Part shown: in pieces, positions 44,912-54,321 of the stretch | Numbering within the stretch: position 1 is the stretch's first letter | Layout of the letters: each line of letters begins with the position of its first letter | Assembly (NCBI RefSeq): GCF_000317635.1 | Contig: NC_019779.1 | Location: forward strand, 992,001-1,056,000 | From: Halothece sp. PCC 7418 | GTDB lineage: Bacteria > Cyanobacteriota > Cyanobacteriia > Cyanobacteriales > Rubidibacteraceae | Direction: 5' to 3' | DNA length: 64,000 nt | Translations under genes and position numbers: made by a program | Notes under the pieces: generated by a model | Database searches by the model: none | What the model was told of the DNA's origin: nothing | What the model saw: the letters and a program-made list of their open reading frames with translations, nothing else

Positions 44912-45706
44912 ATGTCACAAAGATTAAAATCTAGGCAAAAAATAGCATTGGATGTTGCTGAAAAATGTATTAATCTACTCAAACAAGAATACAGAGCAAT
45001 TGATGTAATTTTATTTGGTTCTCTCCGTGGAGATTCCCCTTGGCATTGGGATTCTGATCTTGATTTAGCGGTAATTGGACTATCACGTCAAGAGATTGAT
45101 GAAGCCTACGATAAGATAGAGGAGATTACACCGGATTGGTTAAAAGTTGACTTAGTTTCTTTAGAAAATGTTTCCCCAGAAGTCCGTTCCCGAATTTTAC
45201 AAAAAACGCCAATGCCGAATGATAAATATCTAGCTTTGAAATCTCGAATTGAAGATGAATTGGTTTCTATTGAACGTAACTTAGAGCGGTTGAAATTAGT
45301 TTTACAGCCAGCTGAAACAATTCCAGAAGTGGCATTAGTTCCTGCATTATCCAGCTACATTAATGATTTTTATCGAGGATGCGAGAGAATTAGTGAATCT
45401 GTTGCTGTGACACTTGATGGCAATTTACCACAAGGGAAAAATTGGCATCAAGCATTATTACGACAAGTTGCGGATGTTGGAGGTGAAGATCGTCCTCCTT
45501 TGTGGAGTGGTTCTCTTTTATTGGAATTAGATGAATATCGTAAATTTCGCCACTTAGTGTTACATACCTATAATGTGGAACTCAAAACAGAACGAGTTCA
45601 AGAATTAGCCTCTAATTTGGAATCAGTGTTCGAGAAAATTCAACAAGCAATTATAAGTTTTAATGGGTGGCTAGAAGAACAAGCATCAAACGGTAGTAAA
45701 TCATAA
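44912..45706 (+). CDS. Fused nucleotidyltransferase (MNT) and HEPN/HepT-like protein
   Basis: 264 residues. Residues 1-105 are a MNT-type nucleotidyltransferase: ILFGSLRGDSP (Gly36-Ser37) and DSDLDLAVIG with the metal-binding Asp49 and Asp51. Residues 110-250 are helical and end with RKFRHLVLHTYNVEL, where Arg213-x4-His218 fits the HEPN ribonuclease motif. These two domains normally form separate antitoxin (MNT, AMPylating) and toxin (HEPN RNase) proteins; here they are one chain. It starts 51 bp after the methylase gene and is likely cotranscribed with it. Confidence 0.82.
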   Translation: MSQRLKSRQKIALDVAEKCINLLKQEYRAIDVILFGSLRGDSPWHWDSDLDLAVIGLSRQEIDEAYDKIEEITPDWLKVDLVSLENVSPEVRSRILQKTPMPNDKYLALKSRIEDELVSIERNLERLKLVLQPAETIPEVALVPALSSYINDFYRGCERISESVAVTLDGNLPQGKNWHQALLRQVADVGGEDRPPLWSGSLLLELDEYRKFRHLVLHTYNVELKTERVQELASNLESVFEKIQQAIISFNGWLEEQASNGSKS

Positions 45707-45848
45707 ACTTAATCACCCGTTCGGTCATACTAACCTTTGTGGAGGGAATTAACCCATAGCAACTTTCCAAAATTTTTATCTAAGATCAAAGTAGATTGTC
45801 TCAATCTAATCACGTTTCATTCTCGCGCATCAGAGGAGGTGTATCGTC

Positions 45849-46613
45849 ATGATTAATGTCATTCGTCGTAGCCAGATGATCGGATTAATGGCAATGGATC
45901 GTAGCACCGCAACGGGTTATGGCAAGATTGATGAAGTTTGGGTGGATGACTCTGGTCGTGTTTCTTATTTCAGTAGCGATGAAGGTTATGTTCCGTTAGA
46001 TGAAGTGGCGGTTGTGGGACCAGATGCGGTTTTAAGCTACTCTTATTTTGGCATGGAAACCCCGAGTGATGTGTTCCGTCAACTGCATCGCACCCCAATC
46101 CGAATGTCTCGCACAAGTGATGCAGTGGGTTGGATTGAAGATTTCTTGTTTGATTGGGAAACGGGAGATATTGTGGCTTATATTTTAGGCGGTGAGATTG
46201 CGAGTCCATTCGACGATCGCGCGGTCTTATTTCCCGATGATATTGAAGTCATCGACACCGATGCGGTTGTGATTAAAGAAGGGGCAAAAGATCGCCTGAA
46301 AAGTGAATCTGAAGGGCTAAAAGGCTTTTTAAGCGAAAAATCCCAACAAGTGAAACATTTTGTCAGACGGATGCGCGATCGCGCTGAATCGCTAATTAAA
46401 CCTGATGATCAACCAGAAACTGTCCGTATCAAAGTCAAACAAGTAGGGGATGAACTCGCTGCTTCCGGAAAACATGACGACAACGCCATCAAAGAAGCAA
46501 CTGCTTTTCTGCAAGATAAATGGGATGATTTACAACATCGCGCCAGCAAAGCCGGAAAACGGATGAAAAAAGCACTAGATCAGGCTTGGCATCGTATAAA
46601 TGAGCCCTTTTAG
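45849..46613 (+). CDS. PRC-barrel domain protein
   Basis: 254 residues with two PRC-barrel-like modules: about 5-75 (RRSQMIGLMAMDRSTATGYG, KIDEVWVDDSGRVSYF) and 85-150 (SDAVGWIEDFLFDWETGDIV, AYILGGEIASPFDDRAVLFP). A Lys/Glu-rich helical region follows to the C-terminus, including RRMRDRAESLIKPDDQP. PRC barrels bind other proteins or tetrapyrrole-complex subunits; this protein is soluble and of unknown role. Strong ribosome site GAGGAGG before the ATG. Not obviously linked with the upstream HEPN gene (142 bp gap). Confidence 0.8.
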   Translation: MINVIRRSQMIGLMAMDRSTATGYGKIDEVWVDDSGRVSYFSSDEGYVPLDEVAVVGPDAVLSYSYFGMETPSDVFRQLHRTPIRMSRTSDAVGWIEDFLFDWETGDIVAYILGGEIASPFDDRAVLFPDDIEVIDTDAVVIKEGAKDRLKSESEGLKGFLSEKSQQVKHFVRRMRDRAESLIKPDDQPETVRIKVKQVGDELAASGKHDDNAIKEATAFLQDKWDDLQHRASKAGKRMKKALDQAWHRINEPF

Positions 46614-47108
46614 ATTGTATCCTCTTGATTTTTTTGTGAAAGATTTGATAGTTTTACCTTAAGCAAAATCACAGCTTATTCGTTAATTAGAATTGACAAT
46701 TGGAGAAACTGGAGACATGATCATGCCTCGACAATCAGTCACTCCTACTAATGATCCTTAAGCGGTTCCCTTTCCATGTTAATGATAAAGATCAGGGGTG
46801 ACCTTTCGGTTATCCTTTTTTTGATTAAAGGTCAGTCGTCTGAGTAGCGCGATCGCGTATTCATCAGATATTAATAAGGCTTCTCTTCTTTTCTTCAGAA
46901 AAACTTATATTACAAAACCTTACAAGCCACGAAAAACCAAGGGTTAGAAGGGGCAAATTTGGAATTTGACAATTTCTATGATATTTTGAACATGGGATGG
47001 TGGATTGTTGTGACTAAACCTCAAAAAAGAGACTTCTCTCCCCTAATCCATCGTTACTCAGAAAAATAATTGCTTCATTTTCTCACCCAGAGATGAGATG
47101 AATTTATA
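46614..47108. other. Intergenic stretch without recognisable gene
   Basis: 495 bp after the PRC-barrel gene. Contains an isolated HIP1 octamer near 46848, AT-rich runs and an ATG-led 13-codon frame at 46722 (MPRQSVTPTNDP) with no good ribosome site. I see no tRNA, structured RNA or domain-bearing frame here. Confidence 0.5.
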
Positions 47109-47552
47109 TTAAGCAAGGTGTCTGGAAACGGAAAAGGGCTTGACAAAAATCGGTTTATCTGGATTAGCCAGGGAGAAAGGTTGAAAACAAAACGGGTTTG
47201 AAACCCACCGCTCTCTGACTATTTTACAGAAGTCGCCGCACGCGCCAACGTGCTTTAGCCGTTGGATATAAGGCGGTGAGTTGAAGGCTTCGATAGCCTG
47301 AAAACGAACAAACCCTACAAGTTTGTGTACAATGGAATTATCTTCAATTTCGCGAGAAGTAAAGTTCCGGTTGTTGAAGATATTGAGGTAGGGCGCTATC
47401 TCAGGTGTTAGAGAGAGTAAGACAGGCTTGCCCTGCGTCTCTTGTTTGACCGCTGAATCAAGCGCGTCTTTAAGACGTGGGAGTGCGTCAATCTTGTTGA
47501 GTTTCGTTACTTCAGCCCAACCTCCGTTTGATTTGGCTAAATGACTAATAAC
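47109..47552 (-). pseudogene. 147-codon open stretch without start codon, unrecognised
   Basis: The minus strand from 47552 to the TAA at 47109-47111 is open and reads like real protein: WAEVTKLNKIDALPRLKDAL, then KPVLLSLTPEIAPYLNIFNN and KLVGFVRFQAIEAFNSPPYI. There is no ATG, GTG or TTG in the N-terminal half, and it begins right behind the accA stop in another frame. It looks like a gene remnant. The family is not recognised. GC-rich segments (CACGTTGGCGCGTGCGGCGA) and the palindrome GGGTTTGAAACCC inside it recall the ends of IS200/IS605-type elements, but this is weak. Confidence 0.35.
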
Positions 47553-48612
47553 TCAGAGAATGAGAGGAGGGTGTTTCTTCAACGTGATGATGAGTTTCCC
47601 CTTCCGTTTCGCTGGGGAGTTGCAGTTGACCCCGTTCTGCTAGGTCGGTAAACTTACCAATATGGCGGAATTTCTGATAGCGTTGTTCCCGTCGCTGCTG
47701 GGGAGACAGTTGCATTAGTTCGTCTAAGTTGGCAATTAAGGCTTCTTTTAAGAAGTTTGCTGCGCCAATGGGATCAGCGTGAGCCCCGCGTACTGGCTCG
47801 GATAAGATTTGATCTAAGATTCCCAGTTTTTTTAAGTCCCAAGAGGTGATTTTCAGAGCTTCACAGGCTTGTTCTGACTTGCCAGAGTCTTTCCAGAGAA
47901 TCGCTGCACAGGCTTCTGGGGTTGCGACTGTGTAAACGGCGTGTTCTAGCATTAAAATGCGATCGCCGACCCCAATGCCTAAAGCACCGCCTGATCCCCC
48001 TTCACCAATTACCGTGCAGAGAATGGGAACATCAAGGCTAAACATTTCTCGTAAATTGTACGCGATCGCCTCTCCTTGTCCTGTTTTTTCCGCTTCGACA
48101 CCCGCCCACGCGCCAGGGGTGTCAATGAAAGTACATACGGGCATTCGGAAACGATTGGCGTGTTCCATCAAACGCATTGCTTTTCGGTAGCCACTGGGAG
48201 AAGCCATGCCAAAATTACGGGCAACATTGTCTTTCGTATCGCGTCCTTTCTGGTGCCCTAACATCATCACGGGGCGACCGTTAAGACGAGCAATTCCGCC
48301 GACTAAAGCTGGATCATCATGTCCTGCGCGATCGCCGTGTAATTCAAACCATTCTTCGCTCATTGCTTGGATATAGTCAAGGGTACTGGGGCGACGGGGA
48401 TGGCGGGCTAACTGTAGGCGTTGAGCAGGTGTCAAAGTGCTAAAAATTTCCTTGCGTAGTTGTACCGCCTTTTCTTCAAGATGTTGAATTTGATCAGAAA
48501 CATCCACTTGATTATTTTCTGCCAATTCACGAATTTGTTCAATCCGTGATTCTAACTCTGATAAGGGTTTTTCAAATTCAAGGAGGAAGGTTTTGCGGTT
48601 TGATTTTGACAT
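47545..48612 (-). CDS. accA: Acetyl-CoA carboxylase carboxyltransferase subunit alpha
   Basis: 355 residues from ATG 48612 ([17 protein letters not shown]); a TTG 21 bp earlier is less likely. Carboxyltransferase signatures: VVSYI-less core [60 protein letters not shown] and [17 protein letters not shown]. With AccD it moves CO2 from biotin to acetyl-CoA to make malonyl-CoA. It lies 65 bp downstream of aar on the same strand, the ado-aar-accA order seen in many cyanobacteria, linking fatty-acid synthesis with alkane production. Confidence 0.95.
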   Translation of the reverse strand: MSKSNRKTFLLEFEKPLSELESRIEQIRELAENNQVDVSDQIQHLEEKAVQLRKEIFSTLTPAQRLQLARHPRRPSTLDYIQAMSEEWFELHGDRAGHDDPALVGGIARLNGRPVMMLGHQKGRDTKDNVARNFGMASPSGYRKAMRLMEHANRFRMPVCTFIDTPGAWAGVEAEKTGQGEAIAYNLREMFSLDVPILCTVIGEGGSGGALGIGVGDRILMLEHAVYTVATPEACAAILWKDSGKSEQACEALKITSWDLKKLGILDQILSEPVRGAHADPIGAANFLKEALIANLDELMQLSPQQRREQRYQKFRHIGKFTDLAERGQLQLPSETEGETHHHVEETPSSHSLSY

Positions 48613-48677
48613 AGAAGAGTTGCTAGTGATCAAGCAGAAAACGACTGATTATGAAGACAAGAGAGCAAGTCTATCTT

Positions 48678-49718
48678 TTATTTAGCACTGACGGCTTCCT
48701 TCAACAAGAGGGGATGAAAGCCATGTTTTTGAGAGACTTCACCAATCTGTTCCATTTTGGCTAAAGTAATCTGGTTTCGTCCCCAAGAGAAATTAGTGTA
48801 CCATTTTTCAAACTCCAGTAACATCGCCTCAGCAAAACAAGCAAATAACTGGCGATTAGGAACTTCCATATCCACTGCTTCCATGACAGTCCACTCAATA
48901 TCTAAAGCGTGTTCCACAATCCCTCCTTTGAGAATCACCACCTCTGGATGTTGGATGCGAGCATCAAAGTTTTTGGGATAACCGCCATCAATAATTAAAC
49001 AAGGTTTTTTGACCATTTCTGGATCAATTTCAACCCCTTTCGGTAAACTTGCTACCCAAACCACAATATCAGCTTGAGCAAGTGCCTCATCCATCTCTAT
49101 AATTTTGCCCCGTCCTAATTCTGATTGCAATGCTTCTAAACGTTCTTGGGTGCGGGCAACTAATAATAAATCCTGAATAGATGTTTTGGCATTGAGCCAG
49201 CGACAAACAGCGCTCCCAATGTCACCGGTTGCGCCACACACGGCGACAGTTGCTTGTGAAAGATTAATTCCCATTTGTTCTGCTGCCAGTTCAACCTGAC
49301 GACAAATAATATAAGCAGTATGGGTATTGCCCGTGGTAAAGCGCCGAAAATCTAAGTCCACGTTGCGAACCTGACGGTTATTCTGAAGATTAAAATTTTC
49401 AAAGACAATCGAAGAAAAGCCCCCAAGAGCAGTAATATCGATATTGGCTTTTTGGGCATGAGCCATAGCATTGAGAACTTTCCGCACCGCTGCTTTAATC
49501 CGACGCTGCGTCAACATTTCTGGAAGGAAAGCCGATTCCACATATTTCCCGTAAATGGTTGCTCCCGTCAAACTGGTTACTGTTATCTCATCAATAATCT
49601 GGGGAGGAGCAGAACACCAAAAATCCAACTCTTGTCCCTGATATTCAGAGAAGCCAAGTTTTTCAGCAGTCTTATGCGCTTGTTCCAGACTCGTCGAGTG
49701 ACCGATCAAACCAAACAT
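48678..49718 (-). CDS. aar: Long-chain acyl-ACP (acyl-CoA) reductase
   Basis: 346 residues beginning [20 protein letters not shown]. Contains the NADPH-binding motif [20 protein letters not shown] (about residues 160-180), [12 protein letters not shown] and the C-terminal [20 protein letters not shown]. The enzyme reduces fatty acyl-ACP to the aldehyde used by Ado. Sequence and its place between ado and accA make the call firm. A terminator-like hairpin separates it from ado, so it may have its own promoter in 49719-49848. Confidence 0.95.
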   Translation of the reverse strand: MFGLIGHSTSLEQAHKTAEKLGFSEYQGQELDFWCSAPPQIIDEITVTSLTGATIYGKYVESAFLPEMLTQRRIKAAVRKVLNAMAHAQKANIDITALGGFSSIVFENFNLQNNRQVRNVDLDFRRFTTGNTHTAYIICRQVELAAEQMGINLSQATVAVCGATGDIGSAVCRWLNAKTSIQDLLLVARTQERLEALQSELGRGKIIEMDEALAQADIVVWVASLPKGVEIDPEMVKKPCLIIDGGYPKNFDARIQHPEVVILKGGIVEHALDIEWTVMEAVDMEVPNRQLFACFAEAMLLEFEKWYTNFSWGRNQITLAKMEQIGEVSQKHGFHPLLLKEAVSAK

Positions 49719-49848
49719 GAATTTTCGCTGTCAACCTTTAAATCAGGTCGTTGTAAATAGATAAAGTGATGAGACAAGTTAAAAACTCGCCCTCTTCAAT
49801 CTTAAGACGTTTAACTCGATTAGAAAAGTCTTCTAGGAGATCACTCCC

Positions 49849-49877
49849 AAAAAAAGCCCCGCCACAATTGGGCGAGG
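49849..49877 (-). terminator. Rho-independent terminator behind ado
   Basis: Minus strand CCTCGCC-caattgt-GGCGGGG followed by CTTTTTTTGG: a 7-bp GC stem with a T-run, about 50 bp past the ado stop and 130 bp before the aar start. It should limit read-through from ado into aar. Confidence 0.8.
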
Positions 49878-49926
49878 ACGTTAGACTGAAGTCATTCTAA
49901 GTGAGTTGCAAAACTACTCAGTGAAC

Positions 49927-50622
49927 TTAACCTTCTCGCAGTCCATAAGCAGACATCTTCATAATTTCCCGAGTATTAAACCCGATGTTACTCAAGGCTT
50001 CACCATAAGCAATCATAAAGTCTTCCACTAAAGCATCTTTTTCCATGCCCAAGACGTTGGCATCAGCAGCGACTTGGTTCAGCATTTTCCAAACAATGGG
50101 AAGGTTTTGACGGTTGGCTTCTTCTAATTCTTCTTTCGCGCTGTCAAAATTAGCTTTGAGCCACTCTTCTCCATAGTTAAGGTGAGTATATTCATCTTTA
50201 ACGACACCTTCAGTAATTTTCCGTGCAAAGGGGTCAGCAACAGGAATATAAATGTTGTATGCGGAAATAGCAAAACATTCGATAATTAGAGCTTGAATCA
50301 GCAAGCAGGTAACGATTTTGCCTTCTGCAAGTGCATCTTGGAAGTTTTGATGTAATTGTGCAAAGAATTCTTGTGCAAACTCCATGTCAGGAGTCACATT
50401 TAAGTTTTTGCCACAGGCTTGAAACCCTTTTTTGTGTCGCGCTTCCATTTTGGAAAGGCGAGTCAGTTCCTCTTTACTATCGGGTAATAATTCAATGAGA
50501 TGTAAATAATTGTCTTTGGCTTCTTGTTCCCCTTCGATTACGATCGCGTTGATTCGGCTATAAGCATCTTTGTAGGTTTCGCTGTTGTAATCTAAAGTTG
50601 GGGTAACTGCAACATCTTGCAT
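49927..50622 (-). CDS. ado: Aldehyde-deformylating oxygenase (alkane synthase)
   Basis: 231 residues, ferritin-like di-iron protein. Metal ligands lie in the helices [39 protein letters not shown] (E-x2-H) and [13 protein letters not shown] with [16 protein letters not shown] (second E-x2-H). It turns long-chain aldehydes into alkanes and formate using O2 and ferredoxin-supplied electrons. An AGGAG ribosome site precedes the ATG. Transcribed first in the ado-aar-accA group. Confidence 0.96.
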   Translation of the reverse strand: MQDVAVTPTLDYNSETYKDAYSRINAIVIEGEQEAKDNYLHLIELLPDSKEELTRLSKMEARHKKGFQACGKNLNVTPDMEFAQEFFAQLHQNFQDALAEGKIVTCLLIQALIIECFAISAYNIYIPVADPFARKITEGVVKDEYTHLNYGEEWLKANFDSAKEELEEANRQNLPIVWKMLNQVAADANVLGMEKDALVEDFMIAYGEALSNIGFNTREIMKMSAYGLREG

Positions 50623-50860
50623 AAGTATATGATCTCCTATGGCTTCCTTATCACCAATAATATATACAGGTTAGGCGTTTTCGCCAAAATCTGGTTGTGA
50701 ATCGCTTTGAATCTTTCTATAGAAACGATTACCTCACCCTTATCTTAACGCTTTGTTATTGGTCGAGATGTTCCATGGAAGGTCTGTACATTAGTCATTG
50801 TCTGACCCTCTCCTGGCGGTTCATCCTTAGCCAACTATCGATCAATCTTAGTAGTCAGCC

Positions 50861-51664
50861 ATGAAAAATCGTTTACGCTCTGTGTTGCTCATCTTGGGCA
50901 GTTTCATTGTCTTATCCCCCCTAGGGATTATTTTCCTGACTTCTTTAGCCCCTGCGGGAATAATCACCACAGGAAATTTTAATTTTTCATCCTTAACCTT
51001 CAACAATTATTGGGAAGCATGGCAACGGGGAGATTTTCTCCTTGCTTTTGGCAATTCTACATTGGTCGCCTTAAGTGTTACCGCCCTACAATTACTCACA
51101 GCTTCTTTGGCAGGGTATGCGTTAGCACGGCTTCAATTTCGCGGTCGGCGTACTTTGTTATTGATTATATTAGCAACCTTGGTTATTCCGTTTCAGTTAT
51201 TAATCATTCCGATTTTTTTAGTGTTAAAATTCGGTGGCTTAATTAATACTTATGGGGCGTTAATTTTGCCGACAGCCGTGAATGGATTTAGCATTTTTTT
51301 AATGCGTCAATATTTCACAACAATTCCAATTGAATTAGAAGAAGCTGCTGCACTGGATGGGGCAAACCGTTGGCACATTTTGAAAGATATCATGCTGCCC
51401 TTAGCCAAGCCCGCACTGGTCACTGTTTTTCTTTTTACTTTTATCGGGGAATGGAATGATTTATTTAAACCCTTAGTTTTTACGACTCGTCCTGAGTTAA
51501 CAACTGTTCAACTTGCCTTAGCCCAATTTCAAGAACAGTTTACCAGTAATTGGTCTTTACTAATGGCTGCGGTTATTATTGCTACCGTACCAGTTGTGAT
51601 TTTATTTTTCATTGGACAACGACAGTTTATTCAAGGGATTAGTAGCACAGGGATTAAACAGTAG
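50861..51664 (+). CDS. Carbohydrate ABC transporter permease (MalG type)
   Basis: 267 residues with six predicted membrane helices and the cytoplasmic EAA loop EEAAALDGANRWHILKDIML that docks the ATPase. GGLINTYGALILPTAVNGFS and EWNDLFKPLVFT are typical of MalG-like sugar permeases. Partner genes for binding protein, MalF-like permease and ATPase are not here; orphan arrangement is common in cyanobacteria. Possible substrates include glucosylglycerol, sucrose or trehalose in a salt-tolerant cell, which is only inference. Confidence 0.88.
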   Translation: MKNRLRSVLLILGSFIVLSPLGIIFLTSLAPAGIITTGNFNFSSLTFNNYWEAWQRGDFLLAFGNSTLVALSVTALQLLTASLAGYALARLQFRGRRTLLLIILATLVIPFQLLIIPIFLVLKFGGLINTYGALILPTAVNGFSIFLMRQYFTTIPIELEEAAALDGANRWHILKDIMLPLAKPALVTVFLFTFIGEWNDLFKPLVFTTRPELTTVQLALAQFQEQFTSNWSLLMAAVIIATVPVVILFFIGQRQFIQGISSTGIKQ

Positions 51665-51677
51665 ATTTTTGGCTTAA

Positions 51678-53033
51678 TCAAGAGGTTTCTAAAATGAACT
51701 TGACCAGAAAAGCAACCGCAATGATCCAAATGGCAAAGGGAATGTCTTGTGCTTTGCCTTGAAACAGTTTAATCAGGGGAAAGGAAATCAAACCCGCAGC
51801 TAACCCATCCGCAATGGAGTAGCTTAGGGGCATCATGATCATGGTTAAAAAAGAGGGAATCGCTTCTGCGGGATCATCCCACTCAATATCACGAATGCTC
51901 CCTACCATTAAAACCCCGACAATAATTAAAGTCGGGGCTGTCGCGATCGCGGGAATAGCGACCAGCAGGGGAATAAAGAAAATTGACAGTAAAAATAAAG
52001 TGCCCGTGACAACTGCCGTCAAGCCACTGCGTCCTCCTTCGGCTACCCCAGAAGCGGATTCAATATAACTGGTGACGGTTGATGTGCCAAAAATTGCGCC
52101 AGTAACGGTGCCCACCGCATCAGCAAGCAAGGCTCGATTCACTCCTGGAAATTCACCATTTTCTTGGATGTATCCCGTTCGCATTCCTAAGCCCGTTACT
52201 GTCCCCACGGTATCGAAAAAGTCCACAAATAAAAAGACAAATAACACCGTTAGGAGTTCACCTGTAGCAGCAGGAGAAATCTGAGTTAACCCAACCCAGG
52301 CTTGTCCAAATAAATGAGAGGGAAGGCTGGGAAAACCAATAATAGCCCTCGGCCAGGGGGCGATTCCTGCGATCCAAGCAAGCATTGCTGTCCCTAAAAT
52401 GCCCCACAACAGTCCCCCTTTGATGCGTCTGGCAGTTAAAGCTGCGGTCAAAAAGAGTCCGATGATCGCAATTCCTGTTTTCGGTGAGGCAAGATTGCCT
52501 AAGGTAGTGAGGGTGGTGTCGGAGTTGGCGATGATGCCACTACTTTGGAGGGCAATATAAGCAATAAATCCACCAATTCCTGCGGTGGTGGCTGCTTTGA
52601 GACATTGTGGAATCGCTGCAACCACCAATCTCCGAATATTCGTGATTGTGAGAAGAACAAACACCATGCCTTCCATCAACACTGCTGCCAGTGCGGTTTG
52701 CCAAGAAATCCCTTCTCCTAAAACCACGGAAAAGGCAAAATAAGCGTTTAATCCCATTCCAGGGGCTAAAGCAAAGGGAAAGCGGGCATAAATGCCCATG
52801 ACAAAGGTCGCGATCGCGGCAGAAATCGCAGTGGCAATGGCGAGTTCATTAAATAAATCGCCAGATTCTTCTAAAAAAATGGCATTGGATAAAATTCCAG
52901 GATTGGCAGCGAGAATATATGCCATTGTCATAAAGGTCGTGAAGCCAGCAACCAGTTCAGTTTTGAAGTTGGTTTGTAACTGTTGAAATTGAAAATACCG
53001 CTCCATCCCAGAGGGTTGTTCTTCTTCAGTCAT
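51678..53033 (-). CDS. NCS2-family purine (adenine/guanine/hypoxanthine) permease
   Basis: 451 residues, about 12-14 membrane helices. Family marks of the AzgA-like group: TNFKTELVAGFTTFMTMAYI, LAPGMGLNAYFAFSVVLG, FVFLFVDFFDTVGTVTGLGM with the conserved Asp-Thr-Gly region, and GTSTVTSYIESASGVAEGGR. Such proteins import purine bases by proton symport. Convergent with the sugar permease gene, with only 13 bp between stops. Confidence 0.92.
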   Translation of the reverse strand: MTEEEQPSGMERYFQFQQLQTNFKTELVAGFTTFMTMAYILAANPGILSNAIFLEESGDLFNELAIATAISAAIATFVMGIYARFPFALAPGMGLNAYFAFSVVLGEGISWQTALAAVLMEGMVFVLLTITNIRRLVVAAIPQCLKAATTAGIGGFIAYIALQSSGIIANSDTTLTTLGNLASPKTGIAIIGLFLTAALTARRIKGGLLWGILGTAMLAWIAGIAPWPRAIIGFPSLPSHLFGQAWVGLTQISPAATGELLTVLFVFLFVDFFDTVGTVTGLGMRTGYIQENGEFPGVNRALLADAVGTVTGAIFGTSTVTSYIESASGVAEGGRSGLTAVVTGTLFLLSIFFIPLLVAIPAIATAPTLIIVGVLMVGSIRDIEWDDPAEAIPSFLTMIMMPLSYSIADGLAAGLISFPLIKLFQGKAQDIPFAIWIIAVAFLVKFILETS

Positions 53034-53433
53034 GCTTAGAAGCCTTTTGCGGGATTACTTGCTCTTTATACCAATTTAAAAAGTAGATGTTACCCTTCGT
53101 AGTAGTAGTAGGGTGGCCAAGGCAAACCCTACCGTCAATGAGCGAGTTGATTAGTGTAACTTGATTTTTCCAAAATGGTCTTAATTTACATCAAGTGCAT
53201 TGATTTCCTTCTCCTCAGACTTTTTTTAAACGCCTCATCTTGCGTTGATTTAGTCGCTTGATGGACAAAGTGAGTCGGTGGATGTTCATAATTGATTAAC
53301 CTGTCGAACGGTCAAAGAACGAAGAACAAAAAACCAAAATTTAGAATGTACCTCATAAGGGTGAAAACTGCTATATAAATATTATTGCTTTTTATAACTT
53401 GAATCGGGAACTTAAGGACAGAGATCTACTTCT
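53034..53433. other. 400-bp divergent spacer with small palindromes
   Basis: Between the purine permease (minus) and the RnfD-like gene (plus). It holds a hairpin GTAGGGT (53108-53114) with ACCCTAC (53126-53132), a CGAAGAACAAA-type heptamer trace, and GTGAAAACTGCTATATAA at 53361-53378, an 18-bp string also present at 24207-24224 before another start codon. Its TATATAA could be a -10 region. No ORF supported. Confidence 0.5.
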
Positions 53434-54321
53434 ATGAGTCAAACCGAATTATATCATAGAGGCATGATAAAGCAAATACCAGAATTGACAATTGATTTGC
53501 GAGATGTGCAAGTTTTTGCCTTAAGTTGGTTTCTGGGCTTAGGCGTAATGAGTCATCGCTTTGAGACTTTGAATGCAGAAACGATGGTCGTCGCAATTAT
53601 TGGGGCTTTAAGTCTCCAATATCTAGCGTTTTTTTTCCTTAAGAAAAAAGAAACCGTAGAACTGATTTCTCGCAGTGCTTTAATTACAGGATTGGGATTA
53701 TGTTTACTCTTACGCACCCATTCTTTAGCCATTATGGGACTGGCGGTTGGCTGTGCTATTCTCAGTAAATTCCTGATTAAATATCGAGGAAAACATCTCT
53801 TTAATCCAGCAAACTTTGGCATTATTGCTGTTTTATGTTTGACGGATCAAGCATGGATTTCGCCAGGGCAATGGGGTGAGTCTTTTTCCTTAGCTTTACT
53901 ATTTGTTGGCATGGGTGGTCTCATTTTAAGCTGGTTGGGGCGTTGGGAAACAACGGCTGTTTTTCTGTTAGTTTATAGTGTTGGAATTTTAGCTCGTAAT
54001 ACATTCCTCGGGTTGGAAACGGATATTTTTTGGCATGAATTGAATAGTGGCAGTTTATTATTATTTGCCTTTTTTATGCTCAGTGATCCGCGTTCGATTC
54101 CTGATGCTAAATGGGGAAGAATGATTTGGGCAAGCGCGATCGCGCTGTTAACTTTATTCCTAAAATATCAATTGTTCCTAGCAACTGCCCCTTTCTTTGC
54201 CCTATTTATCTGCTCTTTTTTAACACCAGTATTCGATTATTTTTGGCAAGGCAAACGGTTTCATTGGAATGGGAAAAGTTATCAATTGGGAGGAAATGAA
54301 AATGAAACAGTCCAGATTTAA
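53434..54321 (+). CDS. RnfD/NqrB-like membrane protein
   Basis: 295 residues with about nine membrane helices. GKHLFNPANFGIIAVLCLTD and FAFFMLSDPRSIPDAKWGRM correspond to conserved loops of the RnfD/NqrB family, which carry flavin in ion-pumping electron-transfer complexes. The usual SGAT flavin-attachment threonine is not obvious, and no other rnf genes are here, so this is a stand-alone variant. The next gene, DUF2330, overlaps it by about 20 bp, implying coupled translation. Confidence 0.78.
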   Translation: MSQTELYHRGMIKQIPELTIDLRDVQVFALSWFLGLGVMSHRFETLNAETMVVAIIGALSLQYLAFFFLKKKETVELISRSALITGLGLCLLLRTHSLAIMGLAVGCAILSKFLIKYRGKHLFNPANFGIIAVLCLTDQAWISPGQWGESFSLALLFVGMGGLILSWLGRWETTAVFLLVYSVGILARNTFLGLETDIFWHELNSGSLLLFAFFMLSDPRSIPDAKWGRMIWASAIALLTLFLKYQLFLATAPFFALFICSFLTPVFDYFWQGKRFHWNGKSYQLGGNENETVQI

